Positions 16,495 through 24,882 of a DNA stretch of 64,000 bases are shown here, in pieces; within the stretch, counting starts at the first letter, position 1, and each line of letters begins with the position of its first letter. Under the pieces are notes generated by a model, which made no database searches, was not told the origin of the DNA, and saw only the letters and a list, made by a program, of their open reading frames with translations. A program made the translations under genes and the position numbers. Source of the stretch: Microbacterium sp. 70-16 (GTDB taxonomy: Bacteria; Actinomycetota; Actinomycetes; Actinomycetales; Microbacteriaceae); NCBI RefSeq assembly GCF_001898315.1, contig NZ_MKTQ01000014.1:159074-223073 (forward strand), given 5' to 3'.

Positions 16495-17196
16495 GTGACA
16501 GACGCTGCGATCGAGCACACGGTGCTCACCGACAAGCTCGGGGTCGATATCGACCCCGAGCTTCTGTCGCTTGCCCTGACGCACCGCTCGTACGCGTACG
16601 AGCACGGCGGCATCGCCCATAACGAGCGCCTCGAGTTCCTCGGCGACTCGATCCTCGGGCAGGCCGTGACGGTGCACCTGTTCACGGCGCACCCCGACCT
16701 CGAAGAGGGCTCGCTCGCCAAGCGCCGCGCCAGCGTCGTCTCGACCGTCGCTCTGGCAGAGGTCGCCCGCGGCATCGGGCTCGGCGCGCACATCCTGTTG
16801 GGTCGCGGTGAGTCGCAGACCGGCGGTGATGACAAGGACTCGATCCTCGCTGACACGATGGAAGCGGTCATCGGCGCGACCTTCCTCTCCGCGGGGCCGG
16901 ATGCCGCGACGCAGCTCGTGTTGCGCCTGGTCGCCCCGCTGATGGCCGACCCTGAGCGCTACGGCGCAGCGATGGATCCGAAGACGAGCCTGCAAGAGCT
17001 CGCCGCGCGCCTGCTGCAGGCACCGCCGACGTACGTCGTCGAGGCGGAAGGTCCCGACCACCACCGCCTGTTCACGGCGACCGTCACGGTCGGCGACGTC
17101 TCCATGAGCGGCACCGGGTCGAGCAAGAAGCAGGCCGAGATGGCCGGCGCTCTCGCGGTGTGGCACGCGCTCACCGAGCGCACGCGCACGGCGTGA
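16495..17196 (+). CDS. rnc: Ribonuclease III
   Basis: 233 residues from GTG 16495. RNase III cleaves double-stranded RNA in rRNA processing and mRNA turnover. The catalytic signature ERLEFLGDSILG is at residues 44-55, and the second acidic site DTMEAVIGA is near 119-127. The C-terminal double-stranded RNA-binding domain (about 158-228) includes GTGSSKKQAEMAGALAVW. Spacing to rpmF and mutM indicates one operon. Confidence 0.96.
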   Translation: MTDAAIEHTVLTDKLGVDIDPELLSLALTHRSYAYEHGGIAHNERLEFLGDSILGQAVTVHLFTAHPDLEEGSLAKRRASVVSTVALAEVARGIGLGAHILLGRGESQTGGDDKDSILADTMEAVIGATFLSAGPDAATQLVLRLVAPLMADPERYGAAMDPKTSLQELAARLLQAPPTYVVEAEGPDHHRLFTATVTVGDVSMSGTGSSKKQAEMAGALAVWHALTERTRTA

Positions 17197-17208
17197 GCCG
17201 GCGTTCGC

Positions 17209-18108
17209 ATGCCTGAACTGCCCGAAGTCGAAGTCGTGCGCGCGGGGCTTGCACCTGCCGTCGTCGGCGCGCAGATCGTCGCCGTCACGGTGCTGGACGA
17301 TCGCGCGCTGACGCGGCATCCCGGCGACGCGGTCTCGTTCGAAGCGGGGCTGGCCGGACGCACGTTCATCGCTGCGGCGCGGCGCGGCAAGTTCCTGTGG
17401 CTGCCTCTCGATACCGGCGATACCGGCGACGCGCTCGTCGGACACCTCGGCATGAGCGGGCAACTGCTGTTGCGGGCATCCGGTGCACCCGTCGAACGGC
17501 ACGAACGGGTGCGCCTCGACATCCGGCATCCGGTGCACGGCGACCTGGCGGTCGTGTTCAGCGACCAGCGCACGTTCGGCTCGCTGGCGATCGACCGGCT
17601 CATCCCGACGCCGGACGGCGCGGCCGGCGGCTGGGGCGCGGATGCCGCGGTCGTGCCGACCCAGGTTGCGCACATCGCCCGTGACCCGCTCGACGCGGCG
17701 TTCGCCGACGCACACTTCCGCGCGGCGCTGCGCACCAAGCGGTCGGCGATCAAGCGCGTGCTTCTCGACCAGACGGTCGTCAGCGGCATCGGCAACATCT
17801 ATGCCGACGAGGCGCTGTGGGCGGCGCGCGTGCATCCCGAGACAGCGGCATCCGATCTCGCCACCCGCACCGTGACGCGCGTGCTGACCGAAGTGCGCAC
17901 CGTGCTCGAGAAGGCCCTGGCCGAAGGCGGCACGAGCTTCGACGCACAGTACGTCAACGTCAACGGGCAGGCCGGTTACTTCGCGCACTCGCTGAACGCC
18001 TACGGGCGTGGGGGAGAGCCATGCCCTCGCTGCGGCGGGCCGATCGTGCGCGACTCGTTCATGAACCGGTCGTCGCACTACTGCCCGCGCTGCCAGCGGC
18101 GGCGCTGA
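17209..18108 (+). CDS. mutM: Formamidopyrimidine-DNA glycosylase
   Basis: 299 residues. MutM removes 8-oxoguanine and formamidopyrimidines from DNA. The catalytic N-terminus MPELPEVE is intact (Pro2, Glu3, Glu6), the helix-two-turn-helix is present with GIGNIYADEALW (about 190-201), and the C-terminal zinc finger has two CPRC pairs (CPRCGG and CPRCQ, about 266-296). It ends the yceD-rpmF-rnc-mutM operon and faces a GNAT gene across a large hairpin. Confidence 0.96.
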   Translation: MPELPEVEVVRAGLAPAVVGAQIVAVTVLDDRALTRHPGDAVSFEAGLAGRTFIAAARRGKFLWLPLDTGDTGDALVGHLGMSGQLLLRASGAPVERHERVRLDIRHPVHGDLAVVFSDQRTFGSLAIDRLIPTPDGAAGGWGADAAVVPTQVAHIARDPLDAAFADAHFRAALRTKRSAIKRVLLDQTVVSGIGNIYADEALWAARVHPETAASDLATRTVTRVLTEVRTVLEKALAEGGTSFDAQYVNVNGQAGYFAHSLNAYGRGGEPCPRCGGPIVRDSFMNRSSHYCPRCQRRR

Positions 18109-18110
18109 GC

Positions 18111-18171
18111 GCTCATCCGTCCCGATCTGTCGCTGCGCTGCGCGCGAAGCGACGAGACGGGACGGATGAGC
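18111..18171. terminator. Bidirectional hairpin between mutM and the GNAT gene
   Basis: Arms 18111-18134 and 18148-18171 are complementary over 24 nt with one bulge and one mismatch. The position between two convergent stop codons suggests termination of both transcripts, although no T-tract is present. The inner sequence (CGAAGCGACGAGACG) loosely resembles the palindrome at 33565-33648. Confidence 0.6.
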
Positions 18172-18180
18172 AGCCCCGCC

Positions 18181-19263
18181 CTACTCGACGACCTTCTTCC
18201 AGGCCCCGTGATAAGCGCTCGGCACGAAGCCGATCGCCTCGTTGATGTCGAGCATGGGGCGGTTCTCCTCGGCGTTGAACGTGATCACACGGTCGGATGC
18301 CGGGGCGATGTCGCGCCGCCACGTCGTCAGCCCCGCGCACTTGACGAGCTGGCCCAGGCGGTGACCGCGGTGCTCCTTGAGTACGAGTGTGTCCTCCTGA
18401 TGGCTGGGCGCGGTGGCATCCGCCCCGATGGTGAGCTCGTTGAACGCGACGAGCTCGCCCGTGGCGAGGTGCTGCGCCGCCGTGACGAGCATCGTTCGGC
18501 CGCCGTCGAGCACACGCTTGTCATGCAGGGCGATGCGATCGGCATCCCAGACCTCTTCGTCGAACTCGAGCGCGCCCATCGGGGTATCGGTCGACATGCG
18601 CGACTTCATCCAGGCGTAGCCGTCGACGTACTCGGCCGGGGTCGGCGCCTGCCATTGCACGACGCGGTAGCCCGCCGCCGCCGCTTCAGCGTCGCGCAGA
18701 AGCCGTGCGACGGTGTCTGCGGATGTCTGCAGATCGAGCCTGCTCTCGCGCTCGATCTGCTCGAGCGCGTAGCCGTGCCGGCGGTAGAAGCGCGCGACGT
18801 GGTCTTCGGGGATCGAGCCGAACCCCGTCGGGGCCGCAAGCCGCGGGCCGGGCGCATCAGGGTGCTCAGCCCACGACTGCAGCACGGTCCGCCCGTGCTC
18901 GCGTGCCGTCCGTTCGACGAGTGCGAGCGCGGCCGAACCGATGCCGACGCCCCAGTGCTCTCGGAGGAGCTCAACGAGCCAGAAGCCGGCGCGCGACCCC
19001 TCTTCGAGCGGGAAGTCGATGCCGGCGCGCCCGATCATGCGGCCGCCGCGGTGCACGGCCCAGACGTAGCGGATCGCTTCGGAACTCGGTTGGTACTGCG
19101 GCAACAGCTCTTCGGGCGTGATCGCGTCATCGTCGTTGTCCGCGATCTCGCGGTAGACCGCGTTGCGCACGCGGGTGAACTCGCGGAACTCGTCGGAGCC
19201 TGCGGCATCCAGAGATGCCGGGATCGTGAGGGATCGGAACTCGACCCCGGGTTGAGTGGTCAT
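18181..19263 (-). CDS. GNAT family N-acetyltransferase (tandem GNAT folds)
   Basis: 360 residues, about twice the length of a single GNAT domain. The first half (about 50-170) has the acetyl-CoA loop-like HWGVGIGSAAL followed by a helix; the second (about 185-355) ends with the GNAT motif A stretch LKEHRGHRLGQLVK and a terminal FNAEENRPMLDINEAIGF, the usual V-N-x-x-N-x-x-M pattern of such transferases. Substrate is unknown. It is convergent with mutM and lies after a hairpin that closes the upstream small-ORF region. Confidence 0.87.
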   Translation of the reverse strand: MTTQPGVEFRSLTIPASLDAAGSDEFREFTRVRNAVYREIADNDDDAITPEELLPQYQPSSEAIRYVWAVHRGGRMIGRAGIDFPLEEGSRAGFWLVELLREHWGVGIGSAALALVERTAREHGRTVLQSWAEHPDAPGPRLAAPTGFGSIPEDHVARFYRRHGYALEQIERESRLDLQTSADTVARLLRDAEAAAAGYRVVQWQAPTPAEYVDGYAWMKSRMSTDTPMGALEFDEEVWDADRIALHDKRVLDGGRTMLVTAAQHLATGELVAFNELTIGADATAPSHQEDTLVLKEHRGHRLGQLVKCAGLTTWRRDIAPASDRVITFNAEENRPMLDINEAIGFVPSAYHGAWKKVVE

Positions 19264-19295
19264 GATGTGTCCTCGGTGTGTGCGTCAGGGTTGGG

Positions 19296-19331
19296 GCGTG
19301 GGCAGCCCGGCGGTGCCGGGTCTGCCCACGC
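19296..19331. terminator. Hairpin between the 43-codon ORF and the GNAT gene
   Basis: GCGTGGGCAG (19296-19305) pairs with CTGCCCACGC (19322-19331), and the inner CCCGGC pairs with GCCGGG, leaving a 3-nt loop and one bulge. It starts 1 nt after the stop of the small ORF on the minus strand. No T-run follows. Confidence 0.55.
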
Positions 19332-19463
19332 TCACAGGAAGGGACGAAGCTGCAGCAGTCGCTGCCAGTCGTGTTCGCGCTGAAGGCGATCGCGCTGAGC
19401 GAGCCGGATGCGGCGAGCTTCTTGAGCGGATGCGTCGCGGGCCGACGCGGTGAAGGGATGCAT
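19332..19463 (-). CDS. Small ORF, 43 residues, highly charged (unknown)
   Basis: ATG 19463-19461 to TGA 19334-19332. The product is rich in Arg, Gln and Glu with a Leu-containing C-terminal helix (QRLLQLRPFL) and no membrane segment. The Shine-Dalgarno is weak (CGAAAG). It lies downstream of the 31-codon ORF on the same strand and ends right at a hairpin, which is why I list it. It could be a chance ORF in GC-rich DNA. I recognise no family. Confidence 0.35.
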   Translation of the reverse strand: MHPFTASARDASAQEARRIRLAQRDRLQREHDWQRLLQLRPFL

Positions 19464-19642
19464 GAGTGCGTGCTTTCGTGTGAATGCGACTCCGCAGAGT
19501 GCGAAGCGCAAGGGCGATGAAGGATGCCGGACTGCGGCGGCAGCGCGCGGAGTGCGCGGGTGCGGCGAAAGCCGCAGGGCGAATACCGGAGGGCAGAGCG
19601 CAGGTAACGTCCGCGAGCGGACGGAGCTCTCGCTGTGACCGA

Positions 19643-19738
19643 TCAGACGGCGGCGGGGTACAGCGCGCCGAAGGAGACGGTCCCGGTGTGCGCAACGGCG
19701 GGAGCGAACGCTCCGGTGGTGTCGATGTGCATCATCAT
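19643..19738 (-). CDS. Small ORF, 31 residues, with near-consensus promoter and ribosome binding site (unknown)
   Basis: ATG 19738-19736 to TGA 19645-19643; the product starts MMMHIDTTGAFAPAV and ends SFGALYPAAV. AAAGGAGGT lies at 19753-19745, an ideal Shine-Dalgarno 6 nt from the start. The promoter is TTGACG (19806-19801), 18 bp, TACCGT (19782-19777), giving a leader of about 32 nt. These signals are better than those of most real genes here. The peptide is small, uncharged and Ala/Gly/Thr-rich with His4 and His17; it has no signal peptide or membrane helix and matches no family I know. It diverges from smc. Options include a leader peptide, a peptide precursor or a short functional protein. 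Confidence 0.6.
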   Translation of the reverse strand: MMMHIDTTGAFAPAVAHTGTVSFGALYPAAV

Positions 19739-19776
19739 TTCAGGACCTCCTTTCTCGACTTCTGACGCGATCACAA

Positions 19777-19806
19777 ACGGTAGACCCCCATCACCCGCCG
19801 CGTCAA
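19777..19806 (-). promoter_or_regulatory. Promoter of the 31-residue ORF
   Basis: -35 TTGACG and -10 TACCGT on the minus strand with 18-bp spacing; the predicted start is near 19770. It is about 60 bp from the smc start codon, back to back with the smc promoter region. Confidence 0.6.
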
Positions 19807-19867
19807 GGGGCCGATCCGACTTCCGTCCGCTAGCGTGGTGCGCACACGACCTGTGGAGGAACGCCGG

Positions 19868-22800
19868 ATGCACTTGAAGAGCCTGACGCTCAAGGGCTTC
19901 AAGTCGTTCGCGCAGCCGACGACATTCGCCCTCGAACCGGGCGTCACCTGCATCGTCGGCCCCAACGGATCGGGCAAGTCCAACGTCGTCGACGCGCTCG
20001 CATGGGTGATGGGGGAGCAAGGTGCCAAGACCCTGCGCGGCGGCAAGATGGAGGACGTCATCTTCGCCGGCACCTCCACGCGCGGTCCGCTCGGGCGCGC
20101 CGAAGTGCAGCTGACGATCGACAACGCCGACGGAGCGCTGCCGATCGAGTACAGCGAGGTCACGATCAGTCGGACCCTCTTCCGCAACGGGTCGAGCGAG
20201 TACGCGATCAACGGCGAGAACTGCCGTCTGCTCGACGTGCAGGAGCTGCTGAGCGACTCTGGCCTCGGCCGCGAGATGCACGTCATCGTCGGCCAGGGGC
20301 GCCTGGACAGTGTGCTGCAGGCGAGTCCCGAGGATCGTCGCGGCTTCATCGAAGAAGCCGCGGGTATCCTCAAGCACCGCCGCCGCAAGGAGAAGACCCT
20401 CCGCAAGCTCGAGGCGATGGAGGCCAACCTCACCCGGCTCAGCGACCTCGCCGGTGAACTGCGCCGCCAGCTCAAGCCGCTCGGCAAGCAGGCCGAGATC
20501 GCGCGCGAGGCGGCGACGATCGCCGCCGTCGTGCGCGACGCGAAGGCGCGCCTGTTCGCCGACGAACTGGTCGGCCTGCGCGCGCAGCTCGCCGACCACG
20601 CCCGCAACGAGCAGGAGCGCCACGCGGAACGCCTCGTCCTGCAGGATCAGGCCGACCAGCTCAAGCTGCGCATCGATGAGCTCGAGCACGCGCAGCGCTC
20701 GGAGGCGGTGGATGCCGCGCGCGGCGTCGCCTTCGCGCTCGAGCGTGTGCAGGAGCGTCTGCGCGGGCTGTACACACTGGCCGGGCAACGACTCGCGCTG
20801 CTCGAAGACGACGGCACGCTTGCCCTCGAGGTCGCGACGGTCAGCCAGGGCATCATCGACGAAGCGCGTGCGGAGATCGACGAGATCGCGGCGGGGCTGG
20901 GCGACGCGCAGGATGCCGCGGCGGACGCTGGCCGCGACGTCATCCGCGCCCGCGCCGAGCTCGATGCGCTCGACGCCGACATCGCCGCGCAGAGCGCGCT
21001 GGTCTCTGAGCACGACATGCGGCTGACCGCGTTGCGCGGCACGTCGGAGGCCGCCACGTCGCGCCTCGAGGCCGTGCGCACGGCGGTCGAGCGTCAGCAG
21101 CGCGCGCTGGATGCGGCGCTGGCCCGCCGCGCCGAGGCAGAGCAGGCACTGGCCGGCGTCGACCCGACGCTCGCTCCGGAGGGCTCGTCGGCCGAGCACG
21201 CCGCCGCGTACGAGCATGCCCAGCGCGACGCGGGCACGGCCGAGACGCAGGTCACGACACTCCGCGAGCGGCTGCACGCGGCCGAGCGCGAGGTCGAGTC
21301 GCTCACCGCGCAGTCTGCGGCCCTCGGGCGCGCCCTGGATGTCCGCAATGCGGCCGCGGCCCTGATCGACCGCGGTGGCCGGGGCATCCGCGGACTCGTG
21401 GGCGACGCAGTGAAGGTCACGCCCGGCTTCGAAGCAGCGATCGCCGCGGCGCTCGGGTCGCTCGCAGAGGGCGTGCTGGTCGACGACGTCGCCGCCGCGA
21501 TCGAGCTCGCCGAGACGGCCCGCGAAGCCGACCTCGGCACCGTCGACATCGCGATCGCCGGCGCGCCCGTGATGACCGTGTCGCTCAGCGGGATGCCCGG
21601 TGTCACGCCCGCGCACGAGGTCGTCACCGCCCCCGAGGGCATCCTCGGCGTCCTCGCGTACGTCGCGATCGTCGACGACCTCGCTTCGGCGCACGCTGCC
21701 GGCCGCACCCTGGCGGCGCGCGAGGTCGGCGGACCGATCACGATCGTCACCCGTGCCGGTGAGATCGTCACCGAGCACACCGTGCGCGCCGGTTCCGGCG
21801 CGGGCCGGTCGCGCCTCGAGCTCGCGGCAGAGCGCGACGCCGCCGTCGAACGGCTGGACGAGATCCGCGTCGTCGCCGATTCGCTGCGTGAAGCCCTCGC
21901 CGACGCGCAGCGGGCGTGGGAAGACGCGCGCCGGCACACGCGCGAGTCGTTGCAGCGACTGCGCGAACACGACGCCGCCCTGGCCGCGCACACCGAGCAG
22001 GTCAACCGTGCGACGGTGCGGCACGAAGCCGCCGTCGCGGAGTGCGAGCGCCTGGATGCGGGCGTGCGTCAGGCGCAGGCGGCCGTGGCCGATGCCGAGA
22101 AGGCCGCGCGTGTCGCGGAGGACGCGCTCACCGCCGCGCAGGAGACGCCGCGCCCGATCCTCGACGCCTCGGCGCGCGATGACCTGCTCGCGGCGCTCGA
22201 GCAGGCGCGCGACCACGAGATGCGTGCTCGCCTCGACGTCGAGACGCTCAAGGAGCGGGTGCGCGCCGGCGAAGTGCGCGTCGACCAGTTGATCCGTCAA
22301 CGCGAACGCGAGAAGGCCGCGGCGGCCGAGGCGGCGCGCCGCGCCGTCATCCGCCGGGCGCAGCGTGAGCTGGCATCCGAGGTCGCCGAGACGCTGCCGC
22401 CGCTGCTGGATTCGGTGGACCGCTCGGTGACGCAGGCACGCGTCGAACTGCAGCTGGCCGAGCAGGCACGCACCGAGCTGACAGCCGAGCTCACGCAGCT
22501 TCGGCAGCAGGATGCCGCGGTGCGCGAGCGCCTCGCCGGCCTCACCGAGAGCGTGCACGGTCTCGAGCTGCAGATGCACGAGAAGCGGCTGCACGTGACG
22601 AGCCTGCTCGAGCGGGTGGCATCCGAACTGAGCCTCGACGAGAATATTCTCGTTTCGGAATATGGTCCGGATCAGCCGATCCCCGCCGACAGTGACGACG
22701 CGGAGCCGACGGCCTTCGACCATGCCGCCCAGCGCCGTCGCCTGCAGGACGCCGAGCGCAAGCTCGGTCAGTTGGGTCGCGTCAACCCGCTCGCGCTGGA

Positions 22801-23380
22801 GGAGTTCGCCGCGCTCGAGCAGCGCCACGCCTTCCTCACCGAGCAGCTCGCCGACCTCGTGCAGACGCGCAAGGACCTCGAGACGATCATCGGTGAGCTC
22901 GATGAGCGGATGCAGACGATCTTCCTCGCGGCATTCGAAGACACGAAGGTCGCGTTCGGTGAGGTCTTCCCCATCCTCTTCCCGGGTGGCGCGGGCAGCA
23001 TCTCGCTGACCGACCCCGACAACCCCCTGACAACCGGCATCGACGTCGCCGTGCGGCCCGTCGGCAAGAAGATCGAGCGACTGTCGCTGCTGTCCGGTGG
23101 TGAGCGGTCGCTTGCCGCGGTCGCGCTGTTGACGGCGATCTTCAAGGCACGCCCGAGCCCCTTCTACATCCTCGACGAGGTCGAGGCCGCGCTTGACGAC
23201 GCCAACCTCGGGCGTCTGCTGGGGGTGTTCGAGCAGCTGCGCGAGTCGAGCCAGCTGATCGTCATCACGCACCAGAAGCGCACGATGGAGATCGCAGACG
23301 CCCTCTACGGCGTCTCGATGCGCCAGGACGGTGTCTCGGCCGTCGTCGGCCAGCGGGTGCGCGACCGCGAAGCGGTCTGA
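19868..23380 (+). CDS. smc: Chromosome segregation protein SMC
   Basis: 1170 residues. This ATPase forms the condensin ring with ScpA/B. The N-terminal Walker A GPNGSGKSN is at residues 31-39 and a Q-loop motif WVMGEQGAKTLRGGKMEDVIFAG follows. Two long coiled coils (about 165-500 and 660-1000) flank a hinge near 510-640. The C-terminal head has the signature LSGGERSLAAVALL and Walker B FYILDEVEAALDD. The start follows a GGAGGA about 10 nt upstream. The complementary strand is open over the whole gene, a GC-rich codon artefact. ftsY follows 47 bp later, the conserved actinobacterial order. Confidence 0.97.
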   Translation: MHLKSLTLKGFKSFAQPTTFALEPGVTCIVGPNGSGKSNVVDALAWVMGEQGAKTLRGGKMEDVIFAGTSTRGPLGRAEVQLTIDNADGALPIEYSEVTISRTLFRNGSSEYAINGENCRLLDVQELLSDSGLGREMHVIVGQGRLDSVLQASPEDRRGFIEEAAGILKHRRRKEKTLRKLEAMEANLTRLSDLAGELRRQLKPLGKQAEIAREAATIAAVVRDAKARLFADELVGLRAQLADHARNEQERHAERLVLQDQADQLKLRIDELEHAQRSEAVDAARGVAFALERVQERLRGLYTLAGQRLALLEDDGTLALEVATVSQGIIDEARAEIDEIAAGLGDAQDAAADAGRDVIRARAELDALDADIAAQSALVSEHDMRLTALRGTSEAATSRLEAVRTAVERQQRALDAALARRAEAEQALAGVDPTLAPEGSSAEHAAAYEHAQRDAGTAETQVTTLRERLHAAEREVESLTAQSAALGRALDVRNAAAALIDRGGRGIRGLVGDAVKVTPGFEAAIAAALGSLAEGVLVDDVAAAIELAETAREADLGTVDIAIAGAPVMTVSLSGMPGVTPAHEVVTAPEGILGVLAYVAIVDDLASAHAAGRTLAAREVGGPITIVTRAGEIVTEHTVRAGSGAGRSRLELAAERDAAVERLDEIRVVADSLREALADAQRAWEDARRHTRESLQRLREHDAALAAHTEQVNRATVRHEAAVAECERLDAGVRQAQAAVADAEKAARVAEDALTAAQETPRPILDASARDDLLAALEQARDHEMRARLDVETLKERVRAGEVRVDQLIRQREREKAAAAEAARRAVIRRAQRELASEVAETLPPLLDSVDRSVTQARVELQLAEQARTELTAELTQLRQQDAAVRERLAGLTESVHGLELQMHEKRLHVTSLLERVASELSLDENILVSEYGPDQPIPADSDDAEPTAFDHAAQRRRLQDAERKLGQLGRVNPLALEEFAALEQRHAFLTEQLADLVQTRKDLETIIGELDERMQTIFLAAFEDTKVAFGEVFPILFPGGAGSISLTDPDNPLTTGIDVAVRPVGKKIERLSLLSGGERSLAAVALLTAIFKARPSPFYILDEVEAALDDANLGRLLGVFEQLRESSQLIVITHQKRTMEIADALYGVSMRQDGVSAVVGQRVRDREAV

Positions 23381-23415
23381 TCACGCCGTCGCGAAGCGGT
23401 CTGAGGATGGCCAAC

Positions 23416-23421
23416 TAGGCT
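23416..23421 (+). promoter_or_regulatory. -10 element TAGGCT of ftsY (leaderless type)
   Basis: TAGGCT, then GGAGGC, then ATG 23428. Here the 6-nt spacer itself contains GGAGG, so a transcript starting further upstream would have a normal Shine-Dalgarno. Confidence 0.5.
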
Positions 23422-23427
23422 GGAGGC

Positions 23428-24300
23428 ATGGCGGAGAACTCCTGGTCGCTCGGTCGCGCACTGCGCGGCATGTTCGTCAAACCCACGATCGATGAGAACA
23501 CCTGGGACGACCTCGAGACCGCGCTGCTGACGGCCGACTTCGGGCCCGATATCACCGAGCGCATCGTCGACGAGTTGCGTGAGAAGGTCGAGCGGTACCG
23601 CACGACCGATCCGCGCGACCTGCAGCGGATGCTGAAGGAGACCCTCGAGGAGCACTTCGCGAAGTTCGACACGACGCTCAAGCTCACCGAGCGCCCCGCC
23701 GTCGTGCTCGTCGTCGGTGTCAACGGCGTCGGCAAGACGACGACGATCGGCAAGTTCGCGAACTACCTCAAGCGCTTCGGGCGCTCTGTCGTCGTCGGCG
23801 CGGCCGACACCTTCCGCGCCGCGGCTGTCGACCAGCTGGCCACGTGGGCCGAGCGCGGGGGAGCGACGATCGTCCGCCCGCAGCAGGAGGGTCAAGACCC
23901 GGCATCCGTCGCCTATCAGACGATCGAGTACGCCAAGCAGCACGGCAGTGAGATCGTGCTCGTCGACACGGCGGGCCGCCTGCACACCAAGGGCGGGCTC
24001 ATGGACGAGCTCACCAAGATCCGCCGCGTCATCGAGAAGCAGGCACCCATCAGCGAGGTGCTGCTCGTGCTGGACGCCACGACCGGCCAGAACGGCGTCA
24101 TGCAGGCCGAGGCATTCCTCGAGCATGCCGGTGTCACGGGGCTCGTGTTGACCAAGCTCGATGGATCGGCCCGCGGCGGGTTCGTGCTCGCGGTGCAGGA
24201 GCGCACCGGCATCCCGGTCAAGCTCCTCGGTCAGGGCGAAGGCATCGGCGACCTGACCGGTTTCACGCCGCACGTGTTCGCGGCGGCACTCGTCGACTGA
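23428..24300 (+). CDS. ftsY: Signal recognition particle receptor FtsY
   Basis: 290 residues. FtsY is the SRP receptor GTPase that docks Ffh-ribosome complexes at the membrane for co-translational insertion. The NG domain is complete: GVNGVGKTTT (about 97-106), DTFRAAAVDQL, DTAGRLHTK, and TKLDGSARGG near the C-terminus. The acidic A domain of enterobacterial FtsY is absent; a short N-terminal helix with FVKPTIDE takes its place. The partner ffh is at 28095-29651. Confidence 0.97.
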   Translation: MAENSWSLGRALRGMFVKPTIDENTWDDLETALLTADFGPDITERIVDELREKVERYRTTDPRDLQRMLKETLEEHFAKFDTTLKLTERPAVVLVVGVNGVGKTTTIGKFANYLKRFGRSVVVGAADTFRAAAVDQLATWAERGGATIVRPQQEGQDPASVAYQTIEYAKQHGSEIVLVDTAGRLHTKGGLMDELTKIRRVIEKQAPISEVLLVLDATTGQNGVMQAEAFLEHAGVTGLVLTKLDGSARGGFVLAVQERTGIPVKLLGQGEGIGDLTGFTPHVFAAALVD

Positions 24301-24367
24301 CACCGCGACATGCGCGACATGCGGCCGTGGGGTCGCGCGCGGGCGGAGAGGGTGATTGCATAGGGCC

Positions 24368-24868
24368 ATGGCGATCGAGCACGACTACTTCGGACTCCTC
24401 GAGTCGGGACCCGACGGATCGATCTTCTGGTCCGAGACGGTCGACTTCGCGGACCAGCGGGTCACCGTTGACCTCACTGCGCCCGATCAGGACGACGTCT
24501 CGCAGGCGGCGCTCGATGTCGCCGCCGCGATGATCTCGAGCCTCGAGCAGATCGATCTGACGGCCCGCAATGCGATGGTCTCCGAGCTCGACGACCGCAC
24601 GAGCGAGGTGACCGAGTACCTGCTGCAGCAGCAGGAGGCATTCGGCGATGACCTGGCCGATGTGCTGGTGGACATCTCCGGCGACACCCACATCGACATC
24701 ATCCGGTCGTTGCAACTGGTGAGCATGACGATCCTCGCCGACGAGCACGGCGGGGTCGACCCGTTCGCGGTGCTCGAGTATGCGCTCGACGCGGATGCCA
24801 CCGATGAGGTGCTGCTCGTGAACCTCACGAGCGACGGCGAGGTGCAGTCGGTCACGAGCGCCGACTGA
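24368..24868 (+). CDS. DUF2004 domain-containing protein
   Basis: 166 residues from ATG 24368, an acidic protein (many Asp and Glu) without membrane segments. The N-terminus (IEHDYFGLLES...SIFWSETV) is that of DUF2004, a small family of unknown function found in actinobacteria and elsewhere. It lies 67 bp after ftsY on the same strand and convergent to the next gene. No catalytic motif is apparent. Confidence 0.85.
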   Translation: MAIEHDYFGLLESGPDGSIFWSETVDFADQRVTVDLTAPDQDDVSQAALDVAAAMISSLEQIDLTARNAMVSELDDRTSEVTEYLLQQQEAFGDDLADVLVDISGDTHIDIIRSLQLVSMTILADEHGGVDPFAVLEYALDADATDEVLLVNLTSDGEVQSVTSAD

Positions 24869-24882
24869 CCGCTCTGCGCACG

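Larger units (their letters stand above)
19264..19867. other. 604-bp gene-poor stretch between GNAT gene and smc
   Basis: Besides the two small ORFs, the promoter and the hairpin listed separately, it contains a short perfect stem CGTCCGC/GCGGACG (19608-19623) 20 nt beyond the stop of the 31-codon ORF, possibly a weak terminator, and a GCGGC-GAAA-GCCGC hairpin (19562-19575). I see no larger gene with convincing codon bias and no mobile-element remnant. Confidence 0.5.

Noticed and set aside
19739..23272. A very long open frame antisense to smc, giving a protein of about 1200 residues
   Set aside because: It mirrors the smc codons, has an amino-acid composition dominated by Arg, Leu, Ala and Gly without any domain, and is expected in GC-rich DNA where antisense stop codons are rare.
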